NCBI RefSeq assembly: GCF_001679325.1
Contig: NZ_LZMX01000030.1
Direction: 5' to 3' (one strand)
Origin: Haemophilus_D parainfluenzae_AD
GTDB taxonomy: Bacteria > Pseudomonadota > Gammaproteobacteria > Enterobacterales > Pasteurellaceae
Length of the DNA: 64,000 nucleotides
Shown here piece by piece: positions 22,296 through 32,149 of this stretch (positions within the stretch are counted from its first letter, which is position 1; each line of letters begins with the position of its first letter). The notes beneath the pieces are model-generated. The model was not told where the DNA came from. It was given only the letters and a program-made list of their open reading frames with translations, and made no database searches. Position numbers and translations under genes: made by a program.

Positions 22296-24953
22296 TTATT
22301 GATTTGCCGGTAAAGCACCCGAATTCCAAGTTGGTGCTTCAGCGGGTTTTTTCACTTGCAACATAAAACGCTGATTTGCCGTTGCTTGCGGTTGAACAAT
22401 CGTACCCGATGGGGTCGAGAACGAAATTCCACCTTTCAACAATTGCTGTACGCTACCGGTATTAAATTCTGCGCCTTTCCAACCAAGGTTGAAATCATAG
22501 CCTGATGAAACCCAGAACTCTGTATTTTTACGTACTAAATGCTGATACTTCGGTGTAATCGCAATATGTACCAACACACGATCACCTAAAGAATTCAATT
22601 CAAACTTACGAACGGTTCCCACTTCAACACCGCGATAAAGCACTGGTGAGCCTTCCGTTAAATTCATCGCATCACTAGTTTCCAAAATAAATGGCACGCC
22701 ATTGCTGTATTTATTTCGAGGCTGTGCGGTTTGCGCTAAATTAAACTGTGTTTTTGATGGACCTTTGCCTAACTCAATATCAATGTAAGGCTGTAAAAGG
22801 CTATCTAAGTTTTCAATTCCACCTGCTGAGATTTGTGGGGAAATCACTTTAAATACAGTCCCCTCTTTCGCAATCATGCCCATATAACTTGGGTTAATTA
22901 ATGCTTTTGCTGTGATACGATTTGTTTTTTGATCAAGGGAAATCTGTTCGACTTCACCCACATTCATACCAAGATAACGCAAGCTCATTCCTTTACTTAA
23001 AGCGGTTGCATCATCTGTTATTAACGTAATCACTTGCCCCGCTGATTTAGCTCGAAGTTCACTTGGATAAAGCGTTTTATTTTTGCCTGCCCCCGTATTA
23101 TCAAAACTAATCGCACCTTTTAATGATCGCGCAACCGGTGAAGCCTGGATACTAATGCCTTTCGGCGTAATATCAATCTGTGCCGCACTTTCAACCCAGA
23201 ATACACTTTTATCTGTCAGAAGATCTTGATAAGACGGATAAATATACACATCAATATCAAAATTATTGGCTTTCGGTCTTACGTTAATAATTTTACCCAC
23301 TTCAAACTGACGATAAAGCACCACAGAACCTCTGCTAATACTTGGCAAATTAGTGGAATGTAACACAATCGTTGGATTCACTAAGTTGCCCGTGACGCCT
23401 GTTTCTGCACTGCTAATATCCTTATAAAGTGGATAGGTAGAATGCGGTGCGCCACTTCCTTTTTTCGCTAATACACGCACGCCGCCTTGCAACCATTTTG
23501 ATGGTGTTGCAGATTCAAAACGTAAGCCATCAATCCCCAAACTCACATCAAAATTAGAGGCAGCGACAAACTGGGTGTTTTCATGAATAAGATTACGATA
23601 TTCTGATGCGATCGCCACTTCAAATTTGACGCCATCAACATTTAAATGCTGCTTCACAATTTGACCAATGGCAATATTGTTATAAAACACGGATTGCCCT
23701 TCCGCAATCCCATAAGTCTCTGGCGCCGTTAATGTTAAAACCAAGGTATTCGGTGCTTTGAGTAATAACTCATTTTCTCGAATGACTTCGAATTGCGTTT
23801 TGCTTTCTCCACTTCCAGGAATAATTTCGAAATAATCACCACGGAAGAATTTCTGTGGATTGGCAATATCACCTAAATCTAACTTGCGACTTTTCAACAC
23901 AATGTGCGTATTAGTTTTTAATAGATTAGCCTGACTTGGCTCAATTAATAATGTCCCTTGTAAAATATCTTCATTGTTTTCGACTGTTCTTAAAGACGAA
24001 AGCAAACCGACTTGCTCATCACCATAATAAACTGAAGTTTGTCCAGCTTGTAAACCTGCAGAAACTGGCAGCGTCACCTCAACCTCAATCCCGCGTTTAG
24101 CCGCTTGTAAATTAGAATAAAGGATATAGTTGCTGTTAGTCACCGCTTGTGGGCTATCTGATGGCGAGTCGAATGATACGGCACCTTGCACCACTGCATT
24201 TAAACTTTCCACTGCCACATTCATACCAGATGAATTAATGTTGGCGTTAATACCGCTAATATTCCAGAAACGTGAATCTTTCTTTACAAAATGCGAAAAG
24301 GCCTTATCAATTACCACATCAATTTCAACTTTATTGTCTTTATTGAATCGATAGTCATAAATTTTCCCGACTGGCATTTTTTTGAAATAAACAGAAGCAC
24401 CAATCGAAATTGAACCTAAATCATCTGAAATTAAATGAATTAACAAATCCCCAGGATTGACTTGTGCAATAGGGCCTTGTTCTTCCGCAATAAATTCATC
24501 TTCTGAATCACCATCACCAGGCTGAAGCGTAATGTAATTTCCTGAAACCAAAGAATCTAAGCCTGAAATACCTGCAAGAGACACACTCGGCTGAACAAGC
24601 CAGAACTTAGTATTTTCTTTTAACACCTCAGTCGCTTCAGAATAAATATTTGCCTCAACTTTCACTTTTTGCATGTTGTCGGTAAAGTTCACCTTCTTCA
24701 CGACACCAATTTGCAAACCTTGATAGCGAATAGGGGTTTTATCTGCAACCAGCCCTGCACCATTAGAGAACGTGATCGTAATAGTCTTTCCGCGTTCTTG
24801 CACAATTTGGAAAAATAAAATGGCACCAATACATAATGCAATAAAAGGCAATAACCAAAACGGTGAGATGCGTTTATTCTTACGTAATAACGCTGCCACA
24901 TTATTAGATTGCTCATCAATAGATTGAGATTCTGGTTTATTGTTTTCTGTCAT
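22296..24953 (-). CDS. letB: LetB (YebT): seven-MCE-domain lipid transport protein
   Basis: An 885-residue protein with one N-terminal membrane anchor (about residues 32-52) followed by seven MCE repeats, recognisable by recurring segments such as IRYQGLQIG, VYFKKMPVG, VYYGDEQVG, VFYNNIAIG, VLYRQFEVG, LRYLGMNVG and VLYRGVEVG. Seven repeats separate LetB from PqiB (three). In E. coli LetB forms a stacked periplasmic tunnel from inner to outer membrane for phospholipids, with LetA. The start overlaps the letA stop by 17 bases. It is downstream of letA and near proQ-prc, the same neighbourhood as in E. coli. Confidence 0.93.
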   Translation of the reverse strand: MTENNKPESQSIDEQSNNVAALLRKNKRISPFWLLPFIALCIGAILFFQIVQERGKTITITFSNGAGLVADKTPIRYQGLQIGVVKKVNFTDNMQKVKVEANIYSEATEVLKENTKFWLVQPSVSLAGISGLDSLVSGNYITLQPGDGDSEDEFIAEEQGPIAQVNPGDLLIHLISDDLGSISIGASVYFKKMPVGKIYDYRFNKDNKVEIDVVIDKAFSHFVKKDSRFWNISGINANINSSGMNVAVESLNAVVQGAVSFDSPSDSPQAVTNSNYILYSNLQAAKRGIEVEVTLPVSAGLQAGQTSVYYGDEQVGLLSSLRTVENNEDILQGTLLIEPSQANLLKTNTHIVLKSRKLDLGDIANPQKFFRGDYFEIIPGSGESKTQFEVIRENELLLKAPNTLVLTLTAPETYGIAEGQSVFYNNIAIGQIVKQHLNVDGVKFEVAIASEYRNLIHENTQFVAASNFDVSLGIDGLRFESATPSKWLQGGVRVLAKKGSGAPHSTYPLYKDISSAETGVTGNLVNPTIVLHSTNLPSISRGSVVLYRQFEVGKIINVRPKANNFDIDVYIYPSYQDLLTDKSVFWVESAAQIDITPKGISIQASPVARSLKGAISFDNTGAGKNKTLYPSELRAKSAGQVITLITDDATALSKGMSLRYLGMNVGEVEQISLDQKTNRITAKALINPSYMGMIAKEGTVFKVISPQISAGGIENLDSLLQPYIDIELGKGPSKTQFNLAQTAQPRNKYSNGVPFILETSDAMNLTEGSPVLYRGVEVGTVRKFELNSLGDRVLVHIAITPKYQHLVRKNTEFWVSSGYDFNLGWKGAEFNTGSVQQLLKGGISFSTPSGTIVQPQATANQRFMLQVKKPAEAPTWNSGALPANQ

Positions 24954-26190
24954 AAATTTTCCAAATTAATCGACTATCAAACTGAGAAGTTGAAATCATA
25001 GTTAAAAACACTGCTGCACCGAAATAAAATGCCGCAGGGCCTACGGTAAAATTAATAATCTGTCCACGTGTCACTAAAGACATCATCAAGGCGAGCACAA
25101 AAAGATCCAGCATTGACCAACGTCCCACAAAGTGAACGATATGTAATAATCGCATTTGCCATTTGATGGAGTGTCGCCATTTAAAATGCACGCTGGCCAG
25201 TAAATACAACATAATCAGGATTTTGCTTACTGGCACAAAAATACTGGCGAAGAATACCACGAAAGCAACAAAATAGCTGCCCATGCTTATAAATGACATC
25301 ACGCCCGACATCAAGGTATCTTGTGACAAATTGCCTGTTAAATAAACGCCGGATATTGGGAGTAAATTTGCAGGGAAAAGCATAATAATCCCGGCTATTA
25401 ATGTTGCCCAAACGCGTTGCAATTTTATACTATCGGGTGTTTCAATAAGCGATGCACAACGTGGACAAATCGCGCGATGACGGTGATCGTATTGTTGATC
25501 TTCTTTTAAAAAAGTGTAATCACAGGCAGTACAAAGTTCTAACGGTTTATCACTTTCGGTAACCGGTTTCTGCTCGGGATAAAAATCATGCCATAAGTCA
25601 TCTAAATTAATTTTAATGAATAATAATGTGGTTAAAAGTGCGGTAAAAATAAAAGCAATTAAATACACATCCACTTCTAATGTGGCATATTCGCGCACTT
25701 TAAACATGGTAACAGCGAGTGCGACTAAATATACATCAAACATAACCCAAGGCTTAATATAACCCACAAATAATAAAACATTTCGCGGCTTAATTTTGAG
25801 TAATTTAGAAAGCTGCAACATAATGACTAAAATCGCAAAAGACACTGGCATTAAAATTGCACAGATAAAAATCATAAATGCGGTATAGGCATAGCCACTC
25901 ACCGCCATTTTCCAAATACCCTGCCAAACGGAAGCATCAATTTTAGTGCCCAGTAAATCTAGGCTCAATAAAGGATAACCTAAAGCAAATGGCATTAAAA
26001 TTAAGATAGAAAGGGCGATTAATGAACAACGTTTAAGTGACCAACGACTTCCTGATTGCAATTTCTGATGGCAACGCGGACATTGTGCGTACTCCCCCGC
26101 TTGCGGACGACAAACAGACACCGTTGCGTCGCATCCAATGCAACGCACTAGTTTATAAGTAGCATGAGTAAAATCAGGTGTTTTTGTCAT
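24937..26190 (-). CDS. letA: LetA (YebS/PqiA-like) inner-membrane protein
   Basis: A 417-residue membrane protein built as two similar halves. Each starts with zinc-ribbon-like Cys pairs (CIGC and CPRC near the N-terminus; CTAC and CPRC near residues 222-250) followed by about four hydrophobic segments. This is the PqiA/LetA family, partner of the MCE protein LetB in lipid transport. The length fits LetA. It is first in the letAB operon and divergent from proQ. Confidence 0.9.
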   Translation of the reverse strand: MTKTPDFTHATYKLVRCIGCDATVSVCRPQAGEYAQCPRCHQKLQSGSRWSLKRCSLIALSILILMPFALGYPLLSLDLLGTKIDASVWQGIWKMAVSGYAYTAFMIFICAILMPVSFAILVIMLQLSKLLKIKPRNVLLFVGYIKPWVMFDVYLVALAVTMFKVREYATLEVDVYLIAFIFTALLTTLLFIKINLDDLWHDFYPEQKPVTESDKPLELCTACDYTFLKEDQQYDHRHRAICPRCASLIETPDSIKLQRVWATLIAGIIMLFPANLLPISGVYLTGNLSQDTLMSGVMSFISMGSYFVAFVVFFASIFVPVSKILIMLYLLASVHFKWRHSIKWQMRLLHIVHFVGRWSMLDLFVLALMMSLVTRGQIINFTVGPAAFYFGAAVFLTMISTSQFDSRLIWKIYDRKQ

Positions 26191-26359
26191 TGTTTCATCA
26201 AAAATTTAAAAAGTTGACTATTTTAGCCTTAATTATATCGATTTGTGAAGTTATTACATCTAAGCTAGAAACGGAATTATTCAGCCCAACCATTGTCAAT
26301 CCTTATAAAAGTGCGGTAAACTGTGCAAGTTTTTATTTTTATCCTAGGAAAACGCAGAA

Positions 26360-27007
26360 ATGACAGATTCTCAAGTTGAAGCCCAAGCTGAAAATAATGC
26401 TGAAGGCGTTCAAAAATTAACTGATACAAAAGCGATTATTGCATATCTTGTGGAAAAATTCCCGCTTTGCTTTATTGCAGAAGGTGAAGCAAAGCCATTA
26501 AAAATTGGTCTTTTCCAAGATCTTGCTGAAGCATTAAAAGATGATGAACGTGTCAGCAAAACGCAATTACGTCAGGCTTTACGTCAATACACTTCTAACT
26601 GGCGCTATTTACACGGTTGTCGCGAAGGTGCTGAGCGTGTGGATTTATATGGCAATCCTGCTGGTGTATTAGATGCAGAGCACGTTTCTCATGCGGCTCA
26701 ACAATTAGCAGAAGCAAAAGCTAAATTTGCAGAAAAACGCAAAGCGGAATTAGCAGCGAAAAAAGCACAACAAAAACGACCTGCTCGTAAACCAAATTCA
26801 AATCAAGCAACTCGCAAACCAAAAGCACCGCAAGTAAAACTAAGTGCGGTTGATTTCACAACACTTTCTGCAGGTAGCAAAGTGAAAGTGAAAGTGGCAG
26901 AACAAGCGAAAAATGCGACCGTATTAAATGTGGAAAAAGATGGCGCGCGTGTAGAACTTGAAAATGGTTTAGTGATGACTGTCACCGCAGATCGTTTATT
27001 TGCCTAA
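26360..27007 (+). CDS. proQ: RNA chaperone ProQ
   Basis: A 215-residue protein with an N-terminal FinO/ProQ domain (AYLVEKFPLCF through RYLHGCREGAERVDL, about residues 28-100), a lysine- and alanine-rich linker (about 115-165) and a small C-terminal Tudor-like domain (SAGSKVKVKV onward). ProQ binds structured small RNAs and mRNA 3' ends. It precedes prc by 28 bases, as in enterobacteria. Two intergenic RNAs suggested in this window could be its ligands, but that is conjecture. Confidence 0.94.
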   Translation: MTDSQVEAQAENNAEGVQKLTDTKAIIAYLVEKFPLCFIAEGEAKPLKIGLFQDLAEALKDDERVSKTQLRQALRQYTSNWRYLHGCREGAERVDLYGNPAGVLDAEHVSHAAQQLAEAKAKFAEKRKAELAAKKAQQKRPARKPNSNQATRKPKAPQVKLSAVDFTTLSAGSKVKVKVAEQAKNATVLNVEKDGARVELENGLVMTVTADRLFA

Positions 27008-27035
27008 TAATTTATTTCTTATCGGGAAAGGTTAA

Positions 27036-29105
27036 ATGAAATTACATACAACCAAAAGTCTTATTGCGACAGCAATTTTAGGTGCGTTATTTCTTCATTC
27101 GTCTGACACATTTGCTGTGCAGCCGAAATTAAAGCAAAGTGATATTACGATTCCTTCTGCAACTGATGCAAATCAGTTGGCAACGAAGCGTGCAACAACA
27201 CGTTTAACCCAATCACATTATCGTAAATTCCAGCTTGATGACGCCTTTTCCGAAAAGATTTTTGATCGTTATATTAAAAGTTTAGATTACAGCCATAACA
27301 CCTTTTTAAAATCAGATATTGATGATTTACGTGCTAAATATGGCTCAAAATTAGATGACCAACTTAATGAAGGCGATCTTTCAGCAGCATTTGCTATTTA
27401 CGATCTGATGATGAAGCGTCGTTATGAGCGCTATGCTTATGCTCTATCTCTATTAGATAAAGAACCAGATTTAAAAGGTAATGATCAAATTGAGATCGAC
27501 CGTGAAAAGGCAGCGTTCCCAGCAACGGAAGAAGAAGCCAATAAGCTTTGGGAAGAGCGCGTCAAAAATGATGTAATCAGCCTGAAATTAAAAGATAAAA
27601 AATGGCCTGAAATTAAAGAAAAACTGACTAAACGTTACAATTTAGCGATTCGTCGATTAACTCAAACTAAAGCGGATGATATTGTTCAAATTTATATTAA
27701 TGCTTTTGCTCGAGAAATCGATCCACATACAAGCTACCTTGCACCACGTACTGCCAAAAGCTTTAATGAAAGTATGAATCTTTCTTTAGAAGGGATTGGT
27801 GCAACATTACAATCTGAAGATGATGAAACCAGCATCAAGTCTTTAGTGCCTGGTGCACCGGCTGAACGCAGTAAAAAATTACAAGCGGGCGATAAAATCA
27901 TTGGTGTAGGTCAAGAAAAAGGCGAAATAGAAGATATTATCGGTTGGCGTTTAGAAGATATCGTTGACAAAATCAAAGGTAAAAAAGGAACAAAAGTTCG
28001 TCTTGAAATTGAACCTGCAAAAGGTGGAAAAAGCCGTATTGTTACCTTAGTTCGCGATAAAGTCCGTATTGAAGACCAAGCAGCAAAACTCACTGTTTCT
28101 AAAGTAGAGGGCGAAACTGTTGGTGTCATTAAAATTCCAAGTTTCTATATTGGCTTAACTGATGATGTGAAAAAATTATTAGTAGATGCTGAGAAGAAAA
28201 AAATTGGTGCTTTAATTGTGGACCTTCGCGAAAATGGCGGTGGTGCATTAACAGAAGCTGTGGCATTAAGTGGTTTATTCATCACTGATGGTCCAGTGGT
28301 GCAGGTACGTGATGCGTATCAACGTATTCGTGTACACGAAGACGATGACAATGCTCAGCAATATAAAGGTCCATTGTTGGTGATGATTAATCGCTTCAGT
28401 GCATCAGCCTCTGAAATTTTTGCAGCAGCAATGCAAGATTACAATCGAGGTATCATTATTGGGCAAAATACCTTTGGTAAAGGTACGGTACAACAAAGTC
28501 GCTCATTAAACTTTGTTTATGATTTAGACCAAACACCACTTGGTGTGTTGCAATATACTATCCAAAAATTCTATCGAATTAATGGTGGTTCAACCCAATT
28601 AAAAGGTGTCGCTGCAGACATTAATTTCCCTGAAATTATTGATGCAAAAGAAATTGGTGAAGAGAAAGAAGATAACGCCTTACCTTGGGATAAAATTCCA
28701 CCCGCTACTTATTCTGAAACCAATAAAGCACGTAAAGATGTTGAAGCATTAAATGAAAAACATCTTGAACGTATTGCAAAAGATCCTGAATTTATTGCTT
28801 TAAATGAAGATCTTAAGATTCGTGATGAACGTCGTGAGCGCAAATTCTTATCATTAAATTTCCAAGAACGCAAAGCGGAAAATGATAAGGATGATGCGAG
28901 ACGTTTAAAAGATCTCAATGATCGTTTTAAACGTGAAGGTAAAAAAGCATTAAAAGACATTGATGATTTGCCAAAAGACTATGAAGCACCAGATTTCTTC
29001 TTAAAAGAAGCGGAAAAAATGGCTGCTGATTTAGTTAAACTTAATGCTAATCAACAAAAAGTGGATGCTGAAATAAAACAAGAAGCGGCAAAAGCAACAA
29101 AATAA
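27036..29105 (+). CDS. prc: Carboxy-terminal processing protease Prc (Tsp)
   Basis: A 689-residue periplasmic protease with a signal peptide (MKLHTTKSLIATAIL; cleavage near residue 27), a PDZ domain (about 240-330; SLVPGAPAERS), and an S41 catalytic domain with RFSASASEI (Ser455-459 region) and FGKGTVQ carrying the catalytic Lys. The C-terminal ~150 residues are a charged helical domain. It degrades proteins with nonpolar C-termini, including murein hydrolases and tmRNA-tagged proteins in the periplasm. It is followed by an inverted-USS terminator and murein genes. Confidence 0.95.
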   Translation: MKLHTTKSLIATAILGALFLHSSDTFAVQPKLKQSDITIPSATDANQLATKRATTRLTQSHYRKFQLDDAFSEKIFDRYIKSLDYSHNTFLKSDIDDLRAKYGSKLDDQLNEGDLSAAFAIYDLMMKRRYERYAYALSLLDKEPDLKGNDQIEIDREKAAFPATEEEANKLWEERVKNDVISLKLKDKKWPEIKEKLTKRYNLAIRRLTQTKADDIVQIYINAFAREIDPHTSYLAPRTAKSFNESMNLSLEGIGATLQSEDDETSIKSLVPGAPAERSKKLQAGDKIIGVGQEKGEIEDIIGWRLEDIVDKIKGKKGTKVRLEIEPAKGGKSRIVTLVRDKVRIEDQAAKLTVSKVEGETVGVIKIPSFYIGLTDDVKKLLVDAEKKKIGALIVDLRENGGGALTEAVALSGLFITDGPVVQVRDAYQRIRVHEDDDNAQQYKGPLLVMINRFSASASEIFAAAMQDYNRGIIIGQNTFGKGTVQQSRSLNFVYDLDQTPLGVLQYTIQKFYRINGGSTQLKGVAADINFPEIIDAKEIGEEKEDNALPWDKIPPATYSETNKARKDVEALNEKHLERIAKDPEFIALNEDLKIRDERRERKFLSLNFQERKAENDKDDARRLKDLNDRFKREGKKALKDIDDLPKDYEAPDFFLKEAEKMAADLVKLNANQQKVDAEIKQEAAKATK

Positions 29106-29116
29106 CGATTATTTTG

Positions 29117-29158
29117 ACCGCACTTTAGCAGATAAATAAACTGAAGTGCGGTTATTTT
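29117..29158 (+). terminator. Inverted-USS terminator after prc
   Basis: ACCGCACTT (29117-29125) pairs with AAGTGCGGT (29144-29152) and is followed by TATTTTTT. Confidence 0.8.
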
Positions 29159-29184
29159 TTATGAATATTTTTAAAGGTACAGCA

Positions 29185-30654
29185 ATGTTAAAAGGAACAA
29201 TGAAATTAAGCGCATTAGTCTTATCATTATCAATGATGACATCAGGTTGTGCGTTAGCTGAATGGGCAAAAACAGTTGGACAACCTCAACAAGCCGAAAA
29301 TAAAGGCGTTGATATGTCTAAATTAAGCCCTGAAGAGCGAGCAAAACTTGAAGCAGAAATCAAAGAAGATCAAGCTCGTCTCGCAGCTGAAAAGCAAGCA
29401 ATGCTAGAGATGTCATTAACGCATGAAATTGGTGAACAAAATCTACAGTTCAAACCAATTTTAGCCAAATTATATGCTGATAATAAATATGACTTAATGT
29501 GGAAAGACAAGGCGGCAGAGAAACAATTCCTACGTGAATATGCGGCTATGGTTGCATCAGGCATTTCTAAACGTTCTGCTCAATCATTAGTTAATTTACA
29601 TAACGCTGAAAAAACGGGCGGGCTCACCTATGATGTATTGTTAAGTGATGCTTTCCTTGATTACTTGTATTACAGCAAAAATGTAAATCAACAAGCGCAA
29701 CGTTGGTTATACGCAACGAATGCTTATAAACCAGAATTACCAAATCAAGAAATTATTGACCAATGGCAAAGTGCGGTTAAAAACAATGATGTTTCGGGCT
29801 TTGTAAATGGATTATCTAACCATAATCGTTTATACCGTGAAACGGTACAATCGCTACCGTCAATGATTTCAGCTTCAGGTATTTCTGAAATGGGTAAAAA
29901 ACTTGCCCTTAATGCACAACGTTTACGTGTTATTCCTGATTTTGAAAATGGAATCTTTGTTAATATTCCCAGCTATCAATTGAAATATTATCGTGATGGC
30001 AAAGCAATTTTAGAATCGCGCGTTATCGTGGGGAAAAATGAACGTCGTACACCGGTAATGTACAGCCGTTTGAGCAATGTGGTTGTTAATCCACCTTGGA
30101 ATGCCCCAACACGTTTAATCAATGAAGATATTTTACCGAAATTAAAACGTGACCCAGGCTACGCAGCAGCACACAACTACTCTATTTTGGATGGCAAAGG
30201 TAACACTATCGATCCTTACTCTATTAATTGGAGTAGTATTGGTGATAGATTCCCATACCGTATCCGCCAAGCAGCTGGCGATAGTGCATTAGGTAACTAT
30301 AAATTTAATATGCCAAGCTCTGATGCAATTTATCTTCATGATACCCCAAATCATAACTTATTTAGTAAGAAAGACCGTGCATTAAGTTCTGGTTGCGTGC
30401 GTGTAGAAAAATCCGATCAACTTGCTTCTATCCTATTGCAAGAAGCTGGCTGGTCAGAAGATAGAAAACGTAATATCCTAGCAAGCAAAAAAACTACTTC
30501 TGCGAACATTCGTACAAATGATCCTGTATTCTTATATTATGTGACTGCATGGGTTGAAAACGGTCAAACACAAGTTTTACCAGATATTTATAAATACGAT
30601 GATGCAGCAAGTTTTAATGGTATCGACTGGGCTGTTGTGAAAAAATATCTTTAA
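29185..30654 (+). CDS. L,D-transpeptidase (YcbB/LdtD-like) lipoprotein
   Basis: A protein of about 489 residues with a lipoprotein signal (SLSMMTSGC), a helical N-terminal region and a C-terminal YkuD catalytic domain with NPPWNAPTRL, HDTPNH and the active-site SSGCVR (Cys404). Such enzymes make 3-3 crosslinks in peptidoglycan. The ATG at 29185 (AAAGG 7 bases upstream) is my choice; 29200 (AAAAGGAA) is also possible, and a GTG further upstream lies within the terminator. It precedes mepK- and gloC-like genes, the same order as ycbB-ycbK-ycbL in E. coli. Confidence 0.88.
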   Translation: MLKGTMKLSALVLSLSMMTSGCALAEWAKTVGQPQQAENKGVDMSKLSPEERAKLEAEIKEDQARLAAEKQAMLEMSLTHEIGEQNLQFKPILAKLYADNKYDLMWKDKAAEKQFLREYAAMVASGISKRSAQSLVNLHNAEKTGGLTYDVLLSDAFLDYLYYSKNVNQQAQRWLYATNAYKPELPNQEIIDQWQSAVKNNDVSGFVNGLSNHNRLYRETVQSLPSMISASGISEMGKKLALNAQRLRVIPDFENGIFVNIPSYQLKYYRDGKAILESRVIVGKNERRTPVMYSRLSNVVVNPPWNAPTRLINEDILPKLKRDPGYAAAHNYSILDGKGNTIDPYSINWSSIGDRFPYRIRQAAGDSALGNYKFNMPSSDAIYLHDTPNHNLFSKKDRALSSGCVRVEKSDQLASILLQEAGWSEDRKRNILASKKTTSANIRTNDPVFLYYVTAWVENGQTQVLPDIYKYDDAASFNGIDWAVVKKYL

Positions 30655-30729
30655 AAAAATGTTCACACTAGAACTTTTTAAGGAAAAATGTGTCTAGAGT
30701 GAAGAATGAATAATAAAAGAGACTAAAAA

Positions 30730-31290
30730 ATGGGTAACATTGACAAAAACCGTCGTAAATGGCTTTCATTAGGTGGCATCGTTTTAGGCGCAAGCATGAT
30801 GCCTAGTTCGGTGTTAGCGATGGTCTCTACCCCTAAACCTCGCATTCTCAGTTTCTATAATGTCAACACCAATGAACGATTAACTGGTGAGTTTTCTGCA
30901 ACGACGGGATTTAGTCGTTCAATACTTGGCAAGCTTGATTACTTTATGAGAGATCGCCGTACAGATCAAGTACATCGAATGGATCCGAGCCTTTTCATGA
31001 AATTTTATCAGTTACAAAGTAATTTAGGTTTACGCACTGCACAAATTGATGTGATTTGTGGCTATCGTAGTGCAGCAACAAATGCCATGCGCCGTAGACA
31101 AAGTCGTGATGTAGCAAGCAATAGCTATCATATTAAAGGCCAGGCTATCGATTTTAGAATCCCTGGTGTACCTTTAGCAAGATTACGCCAAGCGGCTGAA
31201 AATCTTGATAGCGGTGGTGTAGGATATTATCCGTATAGTAATTTTATTCACGTGGATACTGGCCCTGTAAGAACATGGCGTGGTGCATAA
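30730..31290 (+). CDS. DUF882 / M15-type murein endopeptidase (MepK/YcbK-like), Tat-exported
   Basis: A 186-residue protein with a twin-arginine-like signal (NRRKWLSLGG, hydrophobic core, SVLA cleavage near residue 30). The C-terminal M15 peptidase-like domain has ICGYRSAATNAM, SYHIKGQAIDFR and NFIHVDTG, supplying the zinc ligands His, Asp and His. MepK of E. coli cuts 3-3 crosslinks, a fitting partner for the L,D-transpeptidase just upstream. A hairpin lies in the 75-base gap between them. Confidence 0.87.
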   Translation: MGNIDKNRRKWLSLGGIVLGASMMPSSVLAMVSTPKPRILSFYNVNTNERLTGEFSATTGFSRSILGKLDYFMRDRRTDQVHRMDPSLFMKFYQLQSNLGLRTAQIDVICGYRSAATNAMRRRQSRDVASNSYHIKGQAIDFRIPGVPLARLRQAAENLDSGGVGYYPYSNFIHVDTGPVRTWRGA

Positions 31291-31308
31291 AAAACAGTTT
31301 TATTTTAG

Positions 31309-31332
31309 ACCGCACTTTAGTGCGGTTTTTTG
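31309..31332 (+). terminator. Short inverted-USS terminator after the mepK-like gene
   Basis: ACCGCAC (31309-31315) pairs with GTGCGGT (31320-31326), followed by TTTTT. The arms are almost abutting. Confidence 0.75.
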
Positions 31333-31354
31333 TTATCAACGATAAGGAAAAAAG

Positions 31355-31984
31355 ATGAATATTGAAATTATTCCAGTTACAGCCTTTCAGCAAAATTGCT
31401 CACTTATTTGGGATGATGAAAAAAATGCGGCAATTATCGATCCTGGTGGTAATGCGGAAAAGCTTATTCAACGTATTGAGGAATTAGAATTAAACCTAAA
31501 AGCAGTCTTATTAACGCATGGTCATCTTGATCATGTAGGGGCAGCTGAAGCGATTCGCGATCATTTTAACATTGAAATCTGGGGCTCACAGGAAGAAGAT
31601 CGTTTCCTATTTGAAAGTCTACCACAACAATCTCAGCAGTTTGGCTTACCTTATATTTCCGCGTTTACGCCAGATCGCTGGTTTAATCAAGAAGGGGAAA
31701 AAATTCAAATTGGCACATTTACCTTTGAAATTCTTCACCTTCCTGGTCATACACCTGGCCATGTTGGTTTTATTGAACACGAAAAAAATATCGCCTTTAC
31801 CGGTGATGTCCTTTTCCAAAACAGTATTGGTCGTACAGACTTCCCTCGCGGGGATTTCGATACATTGATCTCATCAATCAAGAATAAATTATTTACATTA
31901 AATGATGATATGCTTGTCATTGCGGGACATGGTCCTTACACAACCATTGGACAAGAAAAACGAAGCAATCCGTTTTTGAAGTAA
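31355..31984 (+). CDS. Type II glyoxalase-like MBL hydrolase (GloC/YcbL)
   Basis: A 209-residue metallo-beta-lactamase-fold enzyme with THGHLDHVG near residue 54, LPGHTPGHVGF near 128, TGDVLF near 148 and AGHGPYT near 189, giving all metal ligands of a hydroxyacylglutathione hydrolase. It lacks the C-terminal domain of classical GloB, matching YcbL/GloC. It would hydrolyse S-lactoylglutathione in methylglyoxal detoxification. It is the third gene of the ldt-mepK-gloC group; the preceding terminator suggests partly separate expression. Confidence 0.87.
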   Translation: MNIEIIPVTAFQQNCSLIWDDEKNAAIIDPGGNAEKLIQRIEELELNLKAVLLTHGHLDHVGAAEAIRDHFNIEIWGSQEEDRFLFESLPQQSQQFGLPYISAFTPDRWFNQEGEKIQIGTFTFEILHLPGHTPGHVGFIEHEKNIAFTGDVLFQNSIGRTDFPRGDFDTLISSIKNKLFTLNDDMLVIAGHGPYTTIGQEKRSNPFLK

Positions 31985-32001
31985 AAATCTGAATTTAGGG
32001 T

Positions 32002-32096
32002 AAAAAAAAGCTCCTAATTTCTTAGGAGCACCAAAAAGGAATTTATGAATAAAATCTCTAAAGTTTAGCTTTATCAAAGGAATCTCGATAAAACGC
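32002..32096 (-). ncRNA. Candidate small RNA between gloC-like gene and pepT
   Basis: On the minus strand a near-consensus sigma-70 promoter, TTGCAT (32125-32130), 17 bases, TATAAT (32102-32107), is followed by a start point near 32096 and a strong terminator: GCTCCTAA pairs with TTAGGAGC (32010-32029) before eight T. The ~95-nucleotide product has no convincing ORF. It lies 54 bases beyond the pepT stop in the same direction, so pepT transcripts would share this terminator. I do not recognise the RNA. Confidence 0.5.
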
Positions 32097-32101
32097 TAAC
32101 G

Positions 32102-32130
32102 ATTATATTGACATATTATGACAAATGCAA
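32102..32130 (-). promoter_or_regulatory. Orphan sigma-70 promoter with palindromic spacer
   Basis: TTGCAT-N17-TATAAT on the minus strand. The 17-base spacer reads TTGTCATAATATGTCAA, an imperfect inverted repeat, which could be an operator. Confidence 0.6.
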
Positions 32131-32149
32131 GCTTTTTCTTTACACTAAT

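Noticed and set aside
30660..30712. Hairpin TTCACACTAGA / TCTAGAGTGAA between the L,D-transpeptidase and mepK-like genes as a regulatory RNA
   Set aside because: The stem has a mismatch and no T-run or recognised motif; it may be a weak processing site, but there is too little to call it.
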